DNA from: Chloroflexota bacterium
GTDB taxonomy: Bacteria > Chloroflexota > Dormibacteria > CF-121
Length of the DNA: 40,392 nt
Reading direction: 5' to 3'
NCBI GenBank assembly: GCA_005881715.1
Contig: VBEE01000040.1
Span: forward strand, 1 to 40,392
In this document: positions 24,587 to 32,737 of the stretch, in pieces
How positions within the stretch are numbered: position 1 is the stretch's first letter
How the letters are laid out: every line of letters starts with the position of its first letter
The notes under the pieces: generated by a model
The model's input: only the letters and a program-made list of their open reading frames with translations
What the model was told of the DNA's origin: nothing
Database searches by the model: none
Translations under genes and position numbers: made by a program

Positions 24587-24608
24587 CGACTCACAAACCC
24601 AGAATCCG

Positions 24609-24640
24609 AAAGGCCCGGAGCGTTTCCCCGGGCCTTTTTG
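24609..24640. terminator. Rho-independent terminator downstream of the cold-shock gene
   Basis: A perfect 10-bp stem aaaggcccgg/ccgggccttt with a 9-nt loop is followed by T residues. The stem's leading AAA gives a short T run on the minus strand too, so it may also terminate the convergent arsM transcript. Confidence 0.85.
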
Positions 24641-24652
24641 TTTGCCGATCGT

Positions 24653-25423
24653 CTAGGGTTTTGCGGCGCGGATGTACGCGCTGGCGATTTTGCCCGAGCC
24701 CGCCGGCAGGCCGGCTTCGCCCGGGCCGAAAGTGTGGGTGACCTCGACCTCGACCTCCGTGAAGCCCGCCCCGAGCACCGCGGCGCGATAGGCCTCGACC
24801 GGGATGGTGCCGGCGACGCAGCCGGCCCAGGCATCGAGTGCCGACTTCACCTCGATCGGGAGCGGCTCGATTTCGACCATGTCGGAGACCGCGAGCCGGC
24901 CACCCGGCTTCAGCACCCGAAACGCTTCTTTCAGGACCGCCGCCTTGTCGGCGGCCAGATTGATCACGCAGTTCGAAATCACGACATCAACGGACCGCGG
25001 GGCAAGGGGGATGGCCTCGAGGGTGCCTTTGAGAAAGGTGGCATTCTCCACGCCGGCTCTGGCTTTGTTCTCGTTGGCGAGGGCCAGCATCTCGTCGGTC
25101 ATGTCGATGCCGTAGGCGTGGCCGCCGGGGGAAACCCGGCCGGCCGAGAGCAGCACGTCCAGGCCCGCTCCGCTGCCCAGGTCAAGGACCACCTCGCCCG
25201 CGTGCAGCTGTGCCAGCATCGTCGGATTTCCACAGCCCAGACTGGCGCCCAACGAGAGTCCCAGATCGGCGATCTCGGCCGTCGAGTAGGCTTCCGCACC
25301 GATCGGCCCGCTCACCGCGTCGGATCCACCGCAGCAGCTGGCATCGCAACAAGCTCCACCCTGGCTCAACCGGATCGCGGTTTCCGCGTATTTGGCCCGC
25401 ACCGACTCGCGAATCGTGTCCAT
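24653..25423 (-). CDS. arsM: Arsenite methyltransferase ArsM
   Basis: A 256-aa SAM-dependent enzyme that methylates As(III) to mono-, di- and trimethylated, partly volatile arsenicals. The SAM site 'VLDLGSGAGLDVLLSAG' (about 78-94) and the three arsenic-binding cysteines are present: C63 ('SLGCGNPT'), C151 ('ISNCVIN') and C201 ('WAGCVAG'). An N-terminal 'GGACCDASCCGG' adds two Cys pairs that may also bind As. ATG 25423 is chosen because GGGAG lies about 5 nt upstream. It is transcribed divergently from arsR. Confidence 0.93.
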   Translation of the reverse strand: MDTIRESVRAKYAETAIRLSQGGACCDASCCGGSDAVSGPIGAEAYSTAEIADLGLSLGASLGCGNPTMLAQLHAGEVVLDLGSGAGLDVLLSAGRVSPGGHAYGIDMTDEMLALANENKARAGVENATFLKGTLEAIPLAPRSVDVVISNCVINLAADKAAVLKEAFRVLKPGGRLAVSDMVEIEPLPIEVKSALDAWAGCVAGTIPVEAYRAAVLGAGFTEVEVEVTHTFGPGEAGLPAGSGKIASAYIRAAKP

Positions 25424-25459
25424 GGTCACTCCCTTCACGAATTGATGGTTATCGATGGA

Positions 25460-25488
25460 ATCGTAGCAAACCCATAGACAACTGTCAA
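25460..25488 (-). promoter_or_regulatory. arsM promoter
   Basis: On the minus strand TTGACA (25483-25488) and TACGAT (25460-25465) are separated by exactly 17 bp. It is the best sigma-70-type promoter in the window. The -35 lies inside the operator palindrome, so ArsR binding would block RNA polymerase. Confidence 0.75.
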
Positions 25489-25491
25489 TGG
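25472..25491. promoter_or_regulatory. ArsR operator palindrome
   Basis: CCATAGACA and TGTCAATGG are arranged around a central AC, matching at 8 of 9 positions. The palindrome overlaps the -35 elements of both the arsM and the arsR promoters, a good arrangement for joint repression by a dimeric ArsR. Confidence 0.65.
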
Positions 25492-25503
25492 AACAGCTAG
25501 ACT
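25475..25503 (+). promoter_or_regulatory. arsR-arsC promoter, leaderless
   Basis: TAGACA (25475-25480) and TAGACT (25498-25503) are separated by 17 bp. The -10 ends 7 nt before the ATG at 25511, so the mRNA probably starts at or next to the start codon. Confidence 0.6.
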
Positions 25504-25510
25504 ATTGACC

Positions 25511-25849
25511 ATGAAGGCAACCCTCCCGGAGCGCGTCAAGGGCGTCTGCTGCCCACCTTCGATCACGGTCCCGCCGGCCAGGGTGGACGCGTCGGTCGAG
25601 GTACTGAAGGCCCTCGCCGATCCGACGCGGCTGCAGATGGTCGGCGTGCTCAAGCGCTCCACGCGGCCGGTCTGCATCTGCGACTTCACGGCCGCTTTCG
25701 AGCTGAGCCAGCCGACCATCTCCCACCACATGGCGAAACTGCGCGACGTCGGCCTGGTGGAGATGACCAAGGTCGGTATCTGGGCCCACTACCGCCTGGC
25801 CGGTCACCTCGAGCCGAAGACTCGAGCCCTGCTCGACGTGCTCGTCTAG
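25511..25849 (+). CDS. arsR: ArsR-family arsenic-responsive repressor
   Basis: A 112-aa winged-helix repressor. The As(III)-sensing CxC of the ELCVCDL type is C55-I-C57-D in the alpha3 helix ('RPVCICDFTAAFELSQPT'); a further Cys pair (13-14, 'GVCCPP') may take part in metal binding. The recognition helix contains 'LSQPTISHHMAKLRDVGLV'. As(III) binding should release it from the operator upstream and turn on arsM and arsC. An in-frame TTG 6 bp upstream is ignored in favour of ATG 25511. Confidence 0.92.
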   Translation: MKATLPERVKGVCCPPSITVPPARVDASVEVLKALADPTRLQMVGVLKRSTRPVCICDFTAAFELSQPTISHHMAKLRDVGLVEMTKVGIWAHYRLAGHLEPKTRALLDVLV

Positions 25850-25859
25850 CCCGCCCGCG

Positions 25860-26288
25860 ATGGCACGGGTGCTGTTCGTTTGCCACCAGAATGCGGGACG
25901 GTCGCAAATGAGCGAGGCGCTGTTTGCGCGCGCGGCCGACGGCCGGCATGAATCGAGGTCCGCCGGCACCCGCCCAGCCGAGCAGCTGCATGCGGCAGTG
26001 GTCGAGGCGATGCGCGAGGTGGGGATCGATCTCTCCCAGAAACGGCCGGCGCCGCTCACGGATGACCTGGCCCGCTGGGCCGACGTGGTCGTGACGATGG
26101 GGTGCGGGGACGAGTGCCCATTTATTCCGGGAAAAACGTACGTCGACTGGGATCTTAGCGACCCGGCAGGCAAGCCGTTGGACCAGGTTCGCGCCCTCCG
26201 GGTGGACATCGACCATCGGGTCAAGCAGCTGGCCCACGATCTCGACGCGCGTCAAACGGCTGCCTCGACCAGCGCCGCCGACGGCTGA
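25860..26288 (+). CDS. arsC: Arsenate reductase ArsC, thioredoxin-coupled LMW-PTPase type
   Basis: A 142-aa enzyme that reduces As(V) to As(III), the substrate for ArsM. The P-loop 'FVCHQNAGRSQ' holds nucleophile C8; C82 and C86 in 'TMGCGDECPF' are the resolving pair that pass the disulfide on to thioredoxin. The product is normally exported by an efflux pump, but no arsB/acr3 is in the window. It starts 10 bp after arsR, without a good Shine-Dalgarno, so translation is probably coupled. Confidence 0.92.
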   Translation: MARVLFVCHQNAGRSQMSEALFARAADGRHESRSAGTRPAEQLHAAVVEAMREVGIDLSQKRPAPLTDDLARWADVVVTMGCGDECPFIPGKTYVDWDLSDPAGKPLDQVRALRVDIDHRVKQLAHDLDARQTAASTSAADG

Positions 26289-26319
26289 CCGTCGCTGAAC
26301 GTCCCCACGTAGATCCCGG

Positions 26320-27264
26320 GTGGCGATCACAGGTTTGTCCATCGCATGCCGTTGTCCGGTCGGCACTGTGACTCCTCCGCGCCCGAACGTCGAAAGTGTC
26401 ATCTCCGGCCCCTGGCCAACGTGGGTGACGTCGTCATCCCTCTCCATCGTGATGCCCGCCTACAACGAGGAGCAGAACATCGAGGGCGCGCTCGAGGACG
26501 CTTGCGAGGTCGCCGCGTCTGTGACGCCTGCATGGGAGGTCATCGTGGTGGATGACGGCAGCAAGGACACTACAGCCCAGCGGGTCACGCGCGTCAGCCA
26601 GCAGCAGGATCGGGTCCGCCTGATCAGCTTTCCGGAAAATCGCGGCTACGGCGTCGCACTACGGGCTGGATTTCACGCCGCCCGCGGCGACCTGATCTTT
26701 TACACGGATAGCGACCGGCAGTTCGATTTAAGCGAACTGCGGTTTTTCCTGCCCGTCATGGAGCGTACCGACGTCGCCATCGGCTTTCGGGTCTACCGGT
26801 ACGACCCGGTGCTGCGTTGTCTCCTCTCCTGGGTCTACAACCGGCTGGTTAGCGCCGTCTTCCGGGCGCGCGTCCGGGACGTCGACTGCTCGTTCAAGCT
26901 TTTCCGCCGCGAGGTGTTGGAAGCCATCGATCTCGAGACTACCGATTTTTTCATCGACACCGAAATGGTGGCCAAGGCGAGGAAGTGGAACTTCCGAATC
27001 CTGCAAAAGGGCGTGAAGCACTTTCCGCGGCGGGCCGGCGAGAGCAGCATCCGAGCCAGTCACATCGTCAGCACGCTGCGCACGGTGGCACGGATGTGGT
27101 TGCGAATCTATGTTCCCGCGCTGGTCGGTCGGCGGGAACGGATCGAGCCGGTGTGTCCGCGTCGCTTGATGGGCCAGGATATCGTCCGCCAGCAAACCCC
27201 CAGGTCGGCCCCGGCCCATCGCCAGGAACCGCCGGAGAGTCGCGAGGCGGACGGTGGAAAGTAG
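26320..27264 (+). CDS. Family 2 glycosyltransferase (dolichyl-phosphate-mannose-synthase-like)
   Basis: A 314-aa GT2. The catalytic domain begins at 'LSIVMPAYNEEQN' and has 'VIVVDDGSKDTTAQ', 'ENRGYGVALRAGFHAARGD' and a DxD-type 'YTDSDRQFD'. It would transfer a sugar from NDP-sugar to polyprenyl phosphate or a similar lipid acceptor. The N-terminal 35 residues before 'VTSSSLSIVM' look non-conserved, so the true start may be the GTG at 26425. No membrane segments. It is followed by an overlapping methyltransferase and forms the first gene of a likely four-gene operon. Confidence 0.82.
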   Translation: MAITGLSIACRCPVGTVTPPRPNVESVISGPWPTWVTSSSLSIVMPAYNEEQNIEGALEDACEVAASVTPAWEVIVVDDGSKDTTAQRVTRVSQQQDRVRLISFPENRGYGVALRAGFHAARGDLIFYTDSDRQFDLSELRFFLPVMERTDVAIGFRVYRYDPVLRCLLSWVYNRLVSAVFRARVRDVDCSFKLFRREVLEAIDLETTDFFIDTEMVAKARKWNFRILQKGVKHFPRRAGESSIRASHIVSTLRTVARMWLRIYVPALVGRRERIEPVCPRRLMGQDIVRQQTPRSAPAHRQEPPESREADGGK

Positions 27265-28021
27265 CCTCTACGACGAGTACGTCAGCATCGAAGACACCCA
27301 CTGGTGGTTCCGCGGACGCCGAGAGATCATCGCGACCCTACTCCGCCCCCACATGCGGTCGCCGGCCCGCATCATCGACATCGGTTCCGGAGGCGGCGCG
27401 GTGGCCCAGGCCCTTCTCGAATTCGGCAGCGTAACCGCTTGCGATATCGACGTGCGCTGTGCCGCGAGCGTGGCGCGGCGGGCCGGCATGAGTTTTGCGT
27501 ACGGCACTGCCGAGGCCGTTCCGTTTGCGGACGGGAGTTTCGACCTGGTCACCGCGTTCGACGTCCTCGAGCATCTCGACGATGACGTCAAGGCTCTTCG
27601 CGAGATGGCCCGCGTCGCCCGTCCAGCCGGCCTGGTCGCCGTGACGGTGCCGGCATACCGCTGGATGTGGGGTCGCCAGGACGAGATCAGCCATCACCGC
27701 CGGCGCTACACCGGCCGATCGCTGAGGCAGGCGATCACCGACGCTGGTCTCATTCCGCGGCGACTGACTGCCTTCAATACGATTCTTTTCCCGGGCATTG
27801 CGGCGGTCCGCATCACCCGGCGAGTTGCCAAGCGACTGGCCGGCGGCGGGCGGAGCTCCGATCTCTCCGAACTGAAGTCCGACTTCTCGATGACAAAGCC
27901 CGGCCTCTTCAACAACTTGATGGCGGCTACTTTCAGTGCGGAGGCTGCCGCACTGCGGTTCGTCGACTTACCGGTAGGCGTCTCGCTCCTGGCGTTAGCT
28001 GAGCCCCCCGGCGGCCATTAA
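27254..28021 (+). CDS. Class I SAM-dependent methyltransferase
   Basis: A 255-aa methyltransferase. The SAM site is 'RIIDIGSGGGAVAQALLEFG' (about 37-56); 'FDLVTAFDVLEHLDDDVKAL' is the post-motif region. The N-terminal 'EDTHWWFRGRREII' is shared with methyltransferases found beside GT2/GT87 genes. The C-terminus 'FNNLMAATFSAEAAALRFVDLPVGVSLLALAEPP' is similar to many such proteins. The substrate is probably a lipid-linked or secreted sugar, inferred from neighbours. It overlaps the upstream GT2 by 11 bp. Confidence 0.85.
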   Translation: MESSLYDEYVSIEDTHWWFRGRREIIATLLRPHMRSPARIIDIGSGGGAVAQALLEFGSVTACDIDVRCAASVARRAGMSFAYGTAEAVPFADGSFDLVTAFDVLEHLDDDVKALREMARVARPAGLVAVTVPAYRWMWGRQDEISHHRRRYTGRSLRQAITDAGLIPRRLTAFNTILFPGIAAVRITRRVAKRLAGGGRSSDLSELKSDFSMTKPGLFNNLMAATFSAEAAALRFVDLPVGVSLLALAEPPGGH

Positions 28022-28025
28022 CTCG

Positions 28026-29195
28026 GTGCACCTGGCGCGGCTTCGCTCCTGGACCGTCGACCCTTCCCAACCCCGCTGGCGTCGAGCCCGGGTGGCGGCG
28101 CTGGCCGTTGTTCTCGTCCTCTTCGGCTTCGACGTTATTCAGTACCTCACGTTCGTCATCAAAACGCCCTGGCAGCTCGATTTCTCCGACTTCTACTTTG
28201 CGGCTCGCACTGGTTTGACCCATGGCTGGGCAGAGATGTACAACACCTCCCTTTCCATGCCTGCGCTGTATGCGGCGACGGGTAACTGGTTTCCCTTTCA
28301 ACACACCCCTCTATTCGCGTGGCTGTTGGCCCCGCTCAGCCTGCTTCCGTACCCGGTCGCGCTCACCATCTGGGATGGCTTCCTGTTCGGATGCTTTCTC
28401 CTCTGTTGGCGCCTCCTGACCCAGGGCTCCGCAGGCCGTCGTCTCATTCTCCTGGTCGCCGGCCTGGCCCTCTACCCAGTCGTTCTAGGGCTGGCCCTCG
28501 GACAGCCCACGCTTGTGGTCCTGGCCGGGGTAAGCCTCGGTTGGTGGCTCCTGCGTCACGACCGCACGATGTTGGCCGCAGCCGCCCTGGCGCTCATCGC
28601 CGTGAAGCCACAGTCCAGCTTTCTCGTACCCATTGCCCTTCTCCTCGCCGGGCGCGTCCGCCTCTTCGCCACCTGGGCGCTTTTCACCGTCGCCCTCGCG
28701 GGCCTGTCCGTACTCGCCCTGGGGTTTCAAGGCCTCCATGACTGGCAGCACGCCATCGCGATCGCGTACCAGCTCCCTGGGATTCGATTCAATAGCGTCG
28801 GCTCGGTGATCGGGCCCGGTCCACTCGCCACAGCCGTAAACGTCACGGCGGCGGGCGTCGCCCTCCTGATCGCCCGGCTCGCGGCTCGCGGAGGCATCGA
28901 ACTCCCTATCGCGGCGGGGCTATCCGGGTCGGTGCTGGCCACGCCCTATCTCAGCGTGCACGATCTCTCCGCCCTCCTCATCGCTGCATGGCTGATTCTT
29001 CGACTCGATCCGCCCAGTTGGCTCAAAGCGTTGATGGTCGTGGGGTATCTACCGTTCTTCTTTGCCAACGCCCTCTTCATGCATGGCCCATTCCTACTCC
29101 TGGAGTGTGCCTGGCTCGTCGCCCTCCTGGCCTTCGCCATTCAGCGACGGGCCGGCGCGCGGGCAGACGCAAGGCTCACCCACGCCGCCGCCTGA
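28026..29195 (+). CDS. GT87-family (DUF2029) polyprenyl-phosphate-sugar mannosyltransferase
   Basis: A 389-aa integral membrane protein with about ten helices. The segment 'LDFSDFYFAARTGLTHGWAE' following helix 1 matches the catalytic periplasmic loop with its acidic pair in GT87/GT-C enzymes, and 'NWFPFQHTPLFAWLLAPLSLL' is typical of the family. GT87 members use polyprenyl-phosphate-mannose in glycolipid assembly. The upstream GT2 could make that donor. It starts 4 bp after the methyltransferase stop. Confidence 0.85.
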   Translation: MHLARLRSWTVDPSQPRWRRARVAALAVVLVLFGFDVIQYLTFVIKTPWQLDFSDFYFAARTGLTHGWAEMYNTSLSMPALYAATGNWFPFQHTPLFAWLLAPLSLLPYPVALTIWDGFLFGCFLLCWRLLTQGSAGRRLILLVAGLALYPVVLGLALGQPTLVVLAGVSLGWWLLRHDRTMLAAAALALIAVKPQSSFLVPIALLLAGRVRLFATWALFTVALAGLSVLALGFQGLHDWQHAIAIAYQLPGIRFNSVGSVIGPGPLATAVNVTAAGVALLIARLAARGGIELPIAAGLSGSVLATPYLSVHDLSALLIAAWLILRLDPPSWLKALMVVGYLPFFFANALFMHGPFLLLECAWLVALLAFAIQRRAGARADARLTHAAA

Positions 29196-29254
29196 TGTGG
29201 CTCCATAGCGGTCGCCGGAAAGAAGGTCATCATCCTGGCCGTTGAAGCCGGTGG

Positions 29255-30010
29255 ATGTCAGGCCTTTCGGTCGTCATTCCCTGCTACAACGAGGAAGGCT
29301 CCATTGGGCCGTTCCTTCGTGAGCTCGCCGCCCAGGCCAGACTTTTCTCCCGGTTCGAGATCATCGTGGTCGACGACGCCAGTCGGGACGGATCAGCTGC
29401 CGTCATCCGGTCGCTGGCCGCAGAGCTGCCGCTTCGAGTGATCACACACCCACGAAACATTGGTCTTGGCGCCGCGGTGCGCACCGGCTTCAACGCGGCC
29501 ACCCTGGACTGGCTGACCTACCTGCCCGGCGATGGCCACGTGCCGGCAGAGGAAGTCCACAAATTCCTGCCCTACATGGCGGCCTACGACCTGATCATCA
29601 CCCGCGCAGCGGCGCGTCCCGGTGCGACGGCCTACCGGCGTCGGGCCCTAACCATCTACACCGTCTGGGTCTCGGCGGCGTTCGGCCTCCGTCTCCGCGA
29701 CTTCAATGGGGCGCAAACGTGGCGGCGATCACTCTGGCTCCGCCAGCCCAGCGGGTCCGATCGTCCCGTCTCGCTTGCCGAGCTCCTGGTCCGCAGCCGG
29801 GCGGCGGAGCCACGTATGGTCGAGATCGAGATCGACGACCTGCCCCGGCGCGACGGTCGGCCGGCGAACGGATCACCGCGGGCCGCGCTCCGGGCCGCCT
29901 GGCAGATGGTCTGTCTGTTCGTCGAAGAGGGGCGCGCCGGTCGCTGGCATTTTCTTCGCCCGGTCGCACCCGATCGACCCGAACCCCTCCCTCTCAAACG
30001 GGTCGCGTAG
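29255..30010 (+). CDS. Family 2 glycosyltransferase
   Basis: A 251-aa GT2. Motifs: 'LSVVIPCYNEEGSIGPFLRE' at the N-terminus, 'EIIVVDDASRDGSAAVI', 'HPRNIGLGAAVRTGFNAAT', and 'LPGDGHVPAEEV' in the place of the DxD. No membrane segments; C-terminal tail Arg-rich. It probably acts on the same lipid-linked sugar pathway as the upstream genes; the acceptor is unknown. The start ATG 29255 is preceded by a weak GGTGG, and the gap to the GT87 gene is 59 bp. Confidence 0.82.
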   Translation: MSGLSVVIPCYNEEGSIGPFLRELAAQARLFSRFEIIVVDDASRDGSAAVIRSLAAELPLRVITHPRNIGLGAAVRTGFNAATLDWLTYLPGDGHVPAEEVHKFLPYMAAYDLIITRAAARPGATAYRRRALTIYTVWVSAAFGLRLRDFNGAQTWRRSLWLRQPSGSDRPVSLAELLVRSRAAEPRMVEIEIDDLPRRDGRPANGSPRAALRAAWQMVCLFVEEGRAGRWHFLRPVAPDRPEPLPLKRVA

Positions 30011-30016
30011 GCCCGG

Positions 30017-30487
30017 CTAGGGGAGCCAGATCTCGGAGGCGGACTGCACGTCGGTGATCCACCACCGGCCATCGATGTCGACGAGGGTGTAGTGGTAGTA
30101 GCCAAGGAAGCGGTGGGTGGTGCGCCGGCCGAGGCCAACGCCCTTCTCGGCATCGGGCACCAGCCGGTAAATCCACTCCTCCTTGGTCGTCACGTTGACG
30201 TTCTGCGGGCTGGCCTCCAGACCATACGCGGAGAGCTCGACCTTGCCGATTTGAAGGTACGCCGTGTAGGAGACATCGAGCACCTCGCAGGTGATGTCGA
30301 GCCGGGCCGCGGGGAACGACTCGAAGTCACCGGAGAGGTCGTGCGCCACCTGGGAGAGCATCGGTTCCAGGTACACCTCGCGCAGCACGTCGGCGTCGCG
30401 GTTGTTGTAGGCCTGCTGGTTGAGCTTGATCGAGCGCAGGACTGTGTCCTTGATCGCCGACACATTGAACGCCGTCTCCCGCTGCAC
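30017..30487 (-). CDS. NTF2-like / ARC6-IMS-like domain protein
   Basis: A 156-aa soluble protein. The pattern 'KLNQQAYNNRDADVLREVY' at the N-terminus, the strand 'VTTKEEWIYRLVPDA', and the end 'YYHYTLVDIDGRWWITDVQSASE' are typical of NTF2/SnoaL-like folds, including the IMS domain found in ARC6-like proteins. No catalytic residues can be named. GTG 30487 is preceded by TACTCT at 6 nt. It sits between the glycan operon and the start of the kinase cluster, convergent with the former and divergent from the latter. Confidence 0.65.
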   Translation of the reverse strand: MQRETAFNVSAIKDTVLRSIKLNQQAYNNRDADVLREVYLEPMLSQVAHDLSGDFESFPAARLDITCEVLDVSYTAYLQIGKVELSAYGLEASPQNVNVTTKEEWIYRLVPDAEKGVGLGRRTTHRFLGYYHYTLVDIDGRWWITDVQSASEIWLP

Positions 30488-30493
30488 GTGTAG

Positions 30494-30499
30494 AGAGTA
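30494..30499 (-). promoter_or_regulatory. Putative -10 box of the NTF2-like gene
   Basis: TACTCT on the minus strand ends 6 nt before GTG 30487. No Shine-Dalgarno. Confidence 0.4.
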
Positions 30500-30658
30500 G
30501 CAAAGGGCCGGATCGCATCCCTACGGGTTCGGGAGGGCGACGGTCCAGTAAACCTTTGTAAAGCTCGCCCCCGAAGCCCACCCGGGACTCGGCGTAGTGC
30601 GAAGCAATGCCACCGATCCCCGTCAAATCAATGCGCGCCCCGCAGGAAAGAGCACGTC

Positions 30659-32737
30659 GTGAAGAAACCGCATCCCGTTTCCACCTCCCGCAACCGGTTC
30701 AACTGGCGCCTCTGGTTTGCCCTGGGCGCCCTGACCGAGCTCTTCCTTCTCTACGTGGCGCGCTGGTGGGCGCCATCGCCGGTCACCTACTTCCTGGCCG
30801 TGCTCTTCTTGCCGGTGATGGTCCTCACCGGATTCTGGAGCTTCAAGTACTTCCGGGTGGTCCAGCTGAACCTGGAGCTCTCCCGGCGGGCGGACCAGAA
30901 CCTCCAGGAGCTGAGTCACTTCTTCGAGACCGCGACCGCGGTCTCCAACCTGACCAAGCTGGGCGAGGACCTGGGCACGCTTACCACCAAGCTGGCGGAG
31001 CTGCTCGACGTCGAGATGTGCGGGTTGTTCCTCTACCAGCAGGGACTCGAGGCGTTGATCGCACCGGCGGCGCCCTCCGGGATGCGGGAAAGCCGGCTGT
31101 TCAACCAGATGCGCCTCAACCAGCTTCGGTTTGGCGCCAACGCCTCGACGTTGATCGGACGGGTGTTCGTCACCCAGCAACCCACCATCATCGAGGACTG
31201 CCTCCACGACCTGGAAGCCGGCCAGCTGCTCCCGCAAACCTTTGGCTATCGCGACCTGCTGCTCGTGCCCCTGGGTTCGGGTGGCCGCCCACAGGGGGTG
31301 CTGATGCTGGCCAACAAGCGCCATGGGACCTTCAGTGGCAACTACGACGTCAAGCTGTCCGCCTCGCTGGGGGCGGAGGTCGCGGTCTCGCTCGAGAATA
31401 CGTTCCTCTTCGAACAGACCCGACAGCAGGCGCAGCGCCTCGACACCTCGATGGAGATGCTGCGCCAGGTGTCCCAGGCGCTGACCGCCACCACAGTTAG
31501 TCCGAACGCGCTGCTCCAGGGTGTCGCGCATGCCGTGATCGGCGTGTCGGGTGCCGCCTCCTGCCTGATCACGCTGACCACTGGAGGCGGGCCGGCTGAC
31601 CAGGTGATCGAGGTGGGCGAGGGGGTCGATCCGAGCGTCCACGGCAAGCCCTTGACCCACGTCTCGCCGGGGCTGGTCACCCAGGTGGTAATCGAGCGGC
31701 GACCGGTGTTCTCGGAAGACATCCAGCTCGACGGCCGCTTCCCGCTGGACCCGCTCGCTCAGCGATACGGCTGGCGGGCCGCGCTGGGGCTGCCAATGTT
31801 TCTCGAGCGAGAGTTTGTCGGCACCGTGTCGGTCTATTTCCACGAGCTGCGTGCCTTCGACCCCACCCTGATGCAAGTGCTGCAGATCCTCGCCAACCAG
31901 GCCGCCGTCGCCCTCGACAATGCTCGCCGCTTCCAGCGCGAGCGCCAGACCATCGAAATGCTGCAGCGGGCCAACCTCGAATTGCAGGAAGCGGACCGGA
32001 TGAAGTCCGAGTTCCTGACCAACATGTCGCACGAGCTCCGCACCCCGCTGAATGCCATCATCGGGTTCTCGGAGATCATCCGCACCACACCGGAGTTGTC
32101 CGAAGCCGAGCGCGGCGAGTTCGCGGAGACGATTCACAACAGCGGCCGCCGGCTCTTGACGTTGATCAATGACATCCTCGACCTGACCCACATCCAGGCC
32201 GGCCGGCTCGAGCTGCATCCCGCGCCCTGCCTCGTGGCCGAAGCGGTCGACGCGGCCCTCTCCGAGAACGCCGCCGCCGCCACCCAGAAAGAGTTGACCG
32301 TGACATCGGAGGTTGACCGCACCACGCAGGTCGTCTTCGATCCGCGCAGCCTCCGGCACGTCGTCCACAACCTGATCAACAACGCGGTCAAGTTCACGCC
32401 GCACCACGGCAGCGTGGTCATCAGCGCAGCGGAGACCGATGCCGGAACGGTGGTCGAGGTGCGCGACACCGGCATCGGCATCAAGCGCGAGGACCAGGCG
32501 CGCCTCTTCGAGGAGTTCCGTCAGGTCGATGGCTCGACGTCGCGCGGCTACGAAGGGGTTGGCCTCGGCCTGGCGCTCTCGAAGCGGCTGGTCGAGCTGC
32601 AAGGCGGACAGATCTGGGTGGAGAGCACGCCCGGAAAGGGCAGCGCCTTTCGCTTCTTGATCCGGCGGATCCCGCTGCTCGCCCAGACCGCCGGCGATCA
32701 ACCGATCGGGCGGGGACCGCTCCCGAGGGTGGCATGA
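30659..32737 (+). CDS. Membrane sensor histidine kinase (2TM-GAF-GAF-HisKA-HATPase)
   Basis: A 692-aa kinase. Two transmembrane helices (about 16-34 and 40-62, with a very short exterior loop) are followed by two GAF domains (about 80-255 and 270-425), a DHp helix with the phospho-acceptor H458 in '[17 protein letters not shown]', and an HATPase domain (N-box '[13 protein letters not shown]', 'VRDTGIGI', '[12 protein letters not shown]'). The GAF domains probably sense a cytoplasmic small molecule or redox/light cue. GTG 30659 follows AGGAAAG by 8 nt. Its last 4 bp overlap the next gene. Confidence 0.93.
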   Translation: MKKPHPVSTSRNRFNWRLWFALGALTELFLLYVARWWAPSPVTYFLAVLFLPVMVLTGFWSFKYFRVVQLNLELSRRADQNLQELSHFFETATAVSNLTKLGEDLGTLTTKLAELLDVEMCGLFLYQQGLEALIAPAAPSGMRESRLFNQMRLNQLRFGANASTLIGRVFVTQQPTIIEDCLHDLEAGQLLPQTFGYRDLLLVPLGSGGRPQGVLMLANKRHGTFSGNYDVKLSASLGAEVAVSLENTFLFEQTRQQAQRLDTSMEMLRQVSQALTATTVSPNALLQGVAHAVIGVSGAASCLITLTTGGGPADQVIEVGEGVDPSVHGKPLTHVSPGLVTQVVIERRPVFSEDIQLDGRFPLDPLAQRYGWRAALGLPMFLEREFVGTVSVYFHELRAFDPTLMQVLQILANQAAVALDNARRFQRERQTIEMLQRANLELQEADRMKSEFLTNMSHELRTPLNAIIGFSEIIRTTPELSEAERGEFAETIHNSGRRLLTLINDILDLTHIQAGRLELHPAPCLVAEAVDAALSENAAAATQKELTVTSEVDRTTQVVFDPRSLRHVVHNLINNAVKFTPHHGSVVISAAETDAGTVVEVRDTGIGIKREDQARLFEEFRQVDGSTSRGYEGVGLGLALSKRLVELQGGQIWVESTPGKGSAFRFLIRRIPLLAQTAGDQPIGRGPLPRVA

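Noticed and set aside
30623-32701. 692-aa open frame on the minus strand antisense to the first kinase
   Set aside because: Long antisense frames are expected in high-GC DNA; the translation has no domain and is low in hydrophobic pattern, whereas the plus strand has complete kinase motifs.
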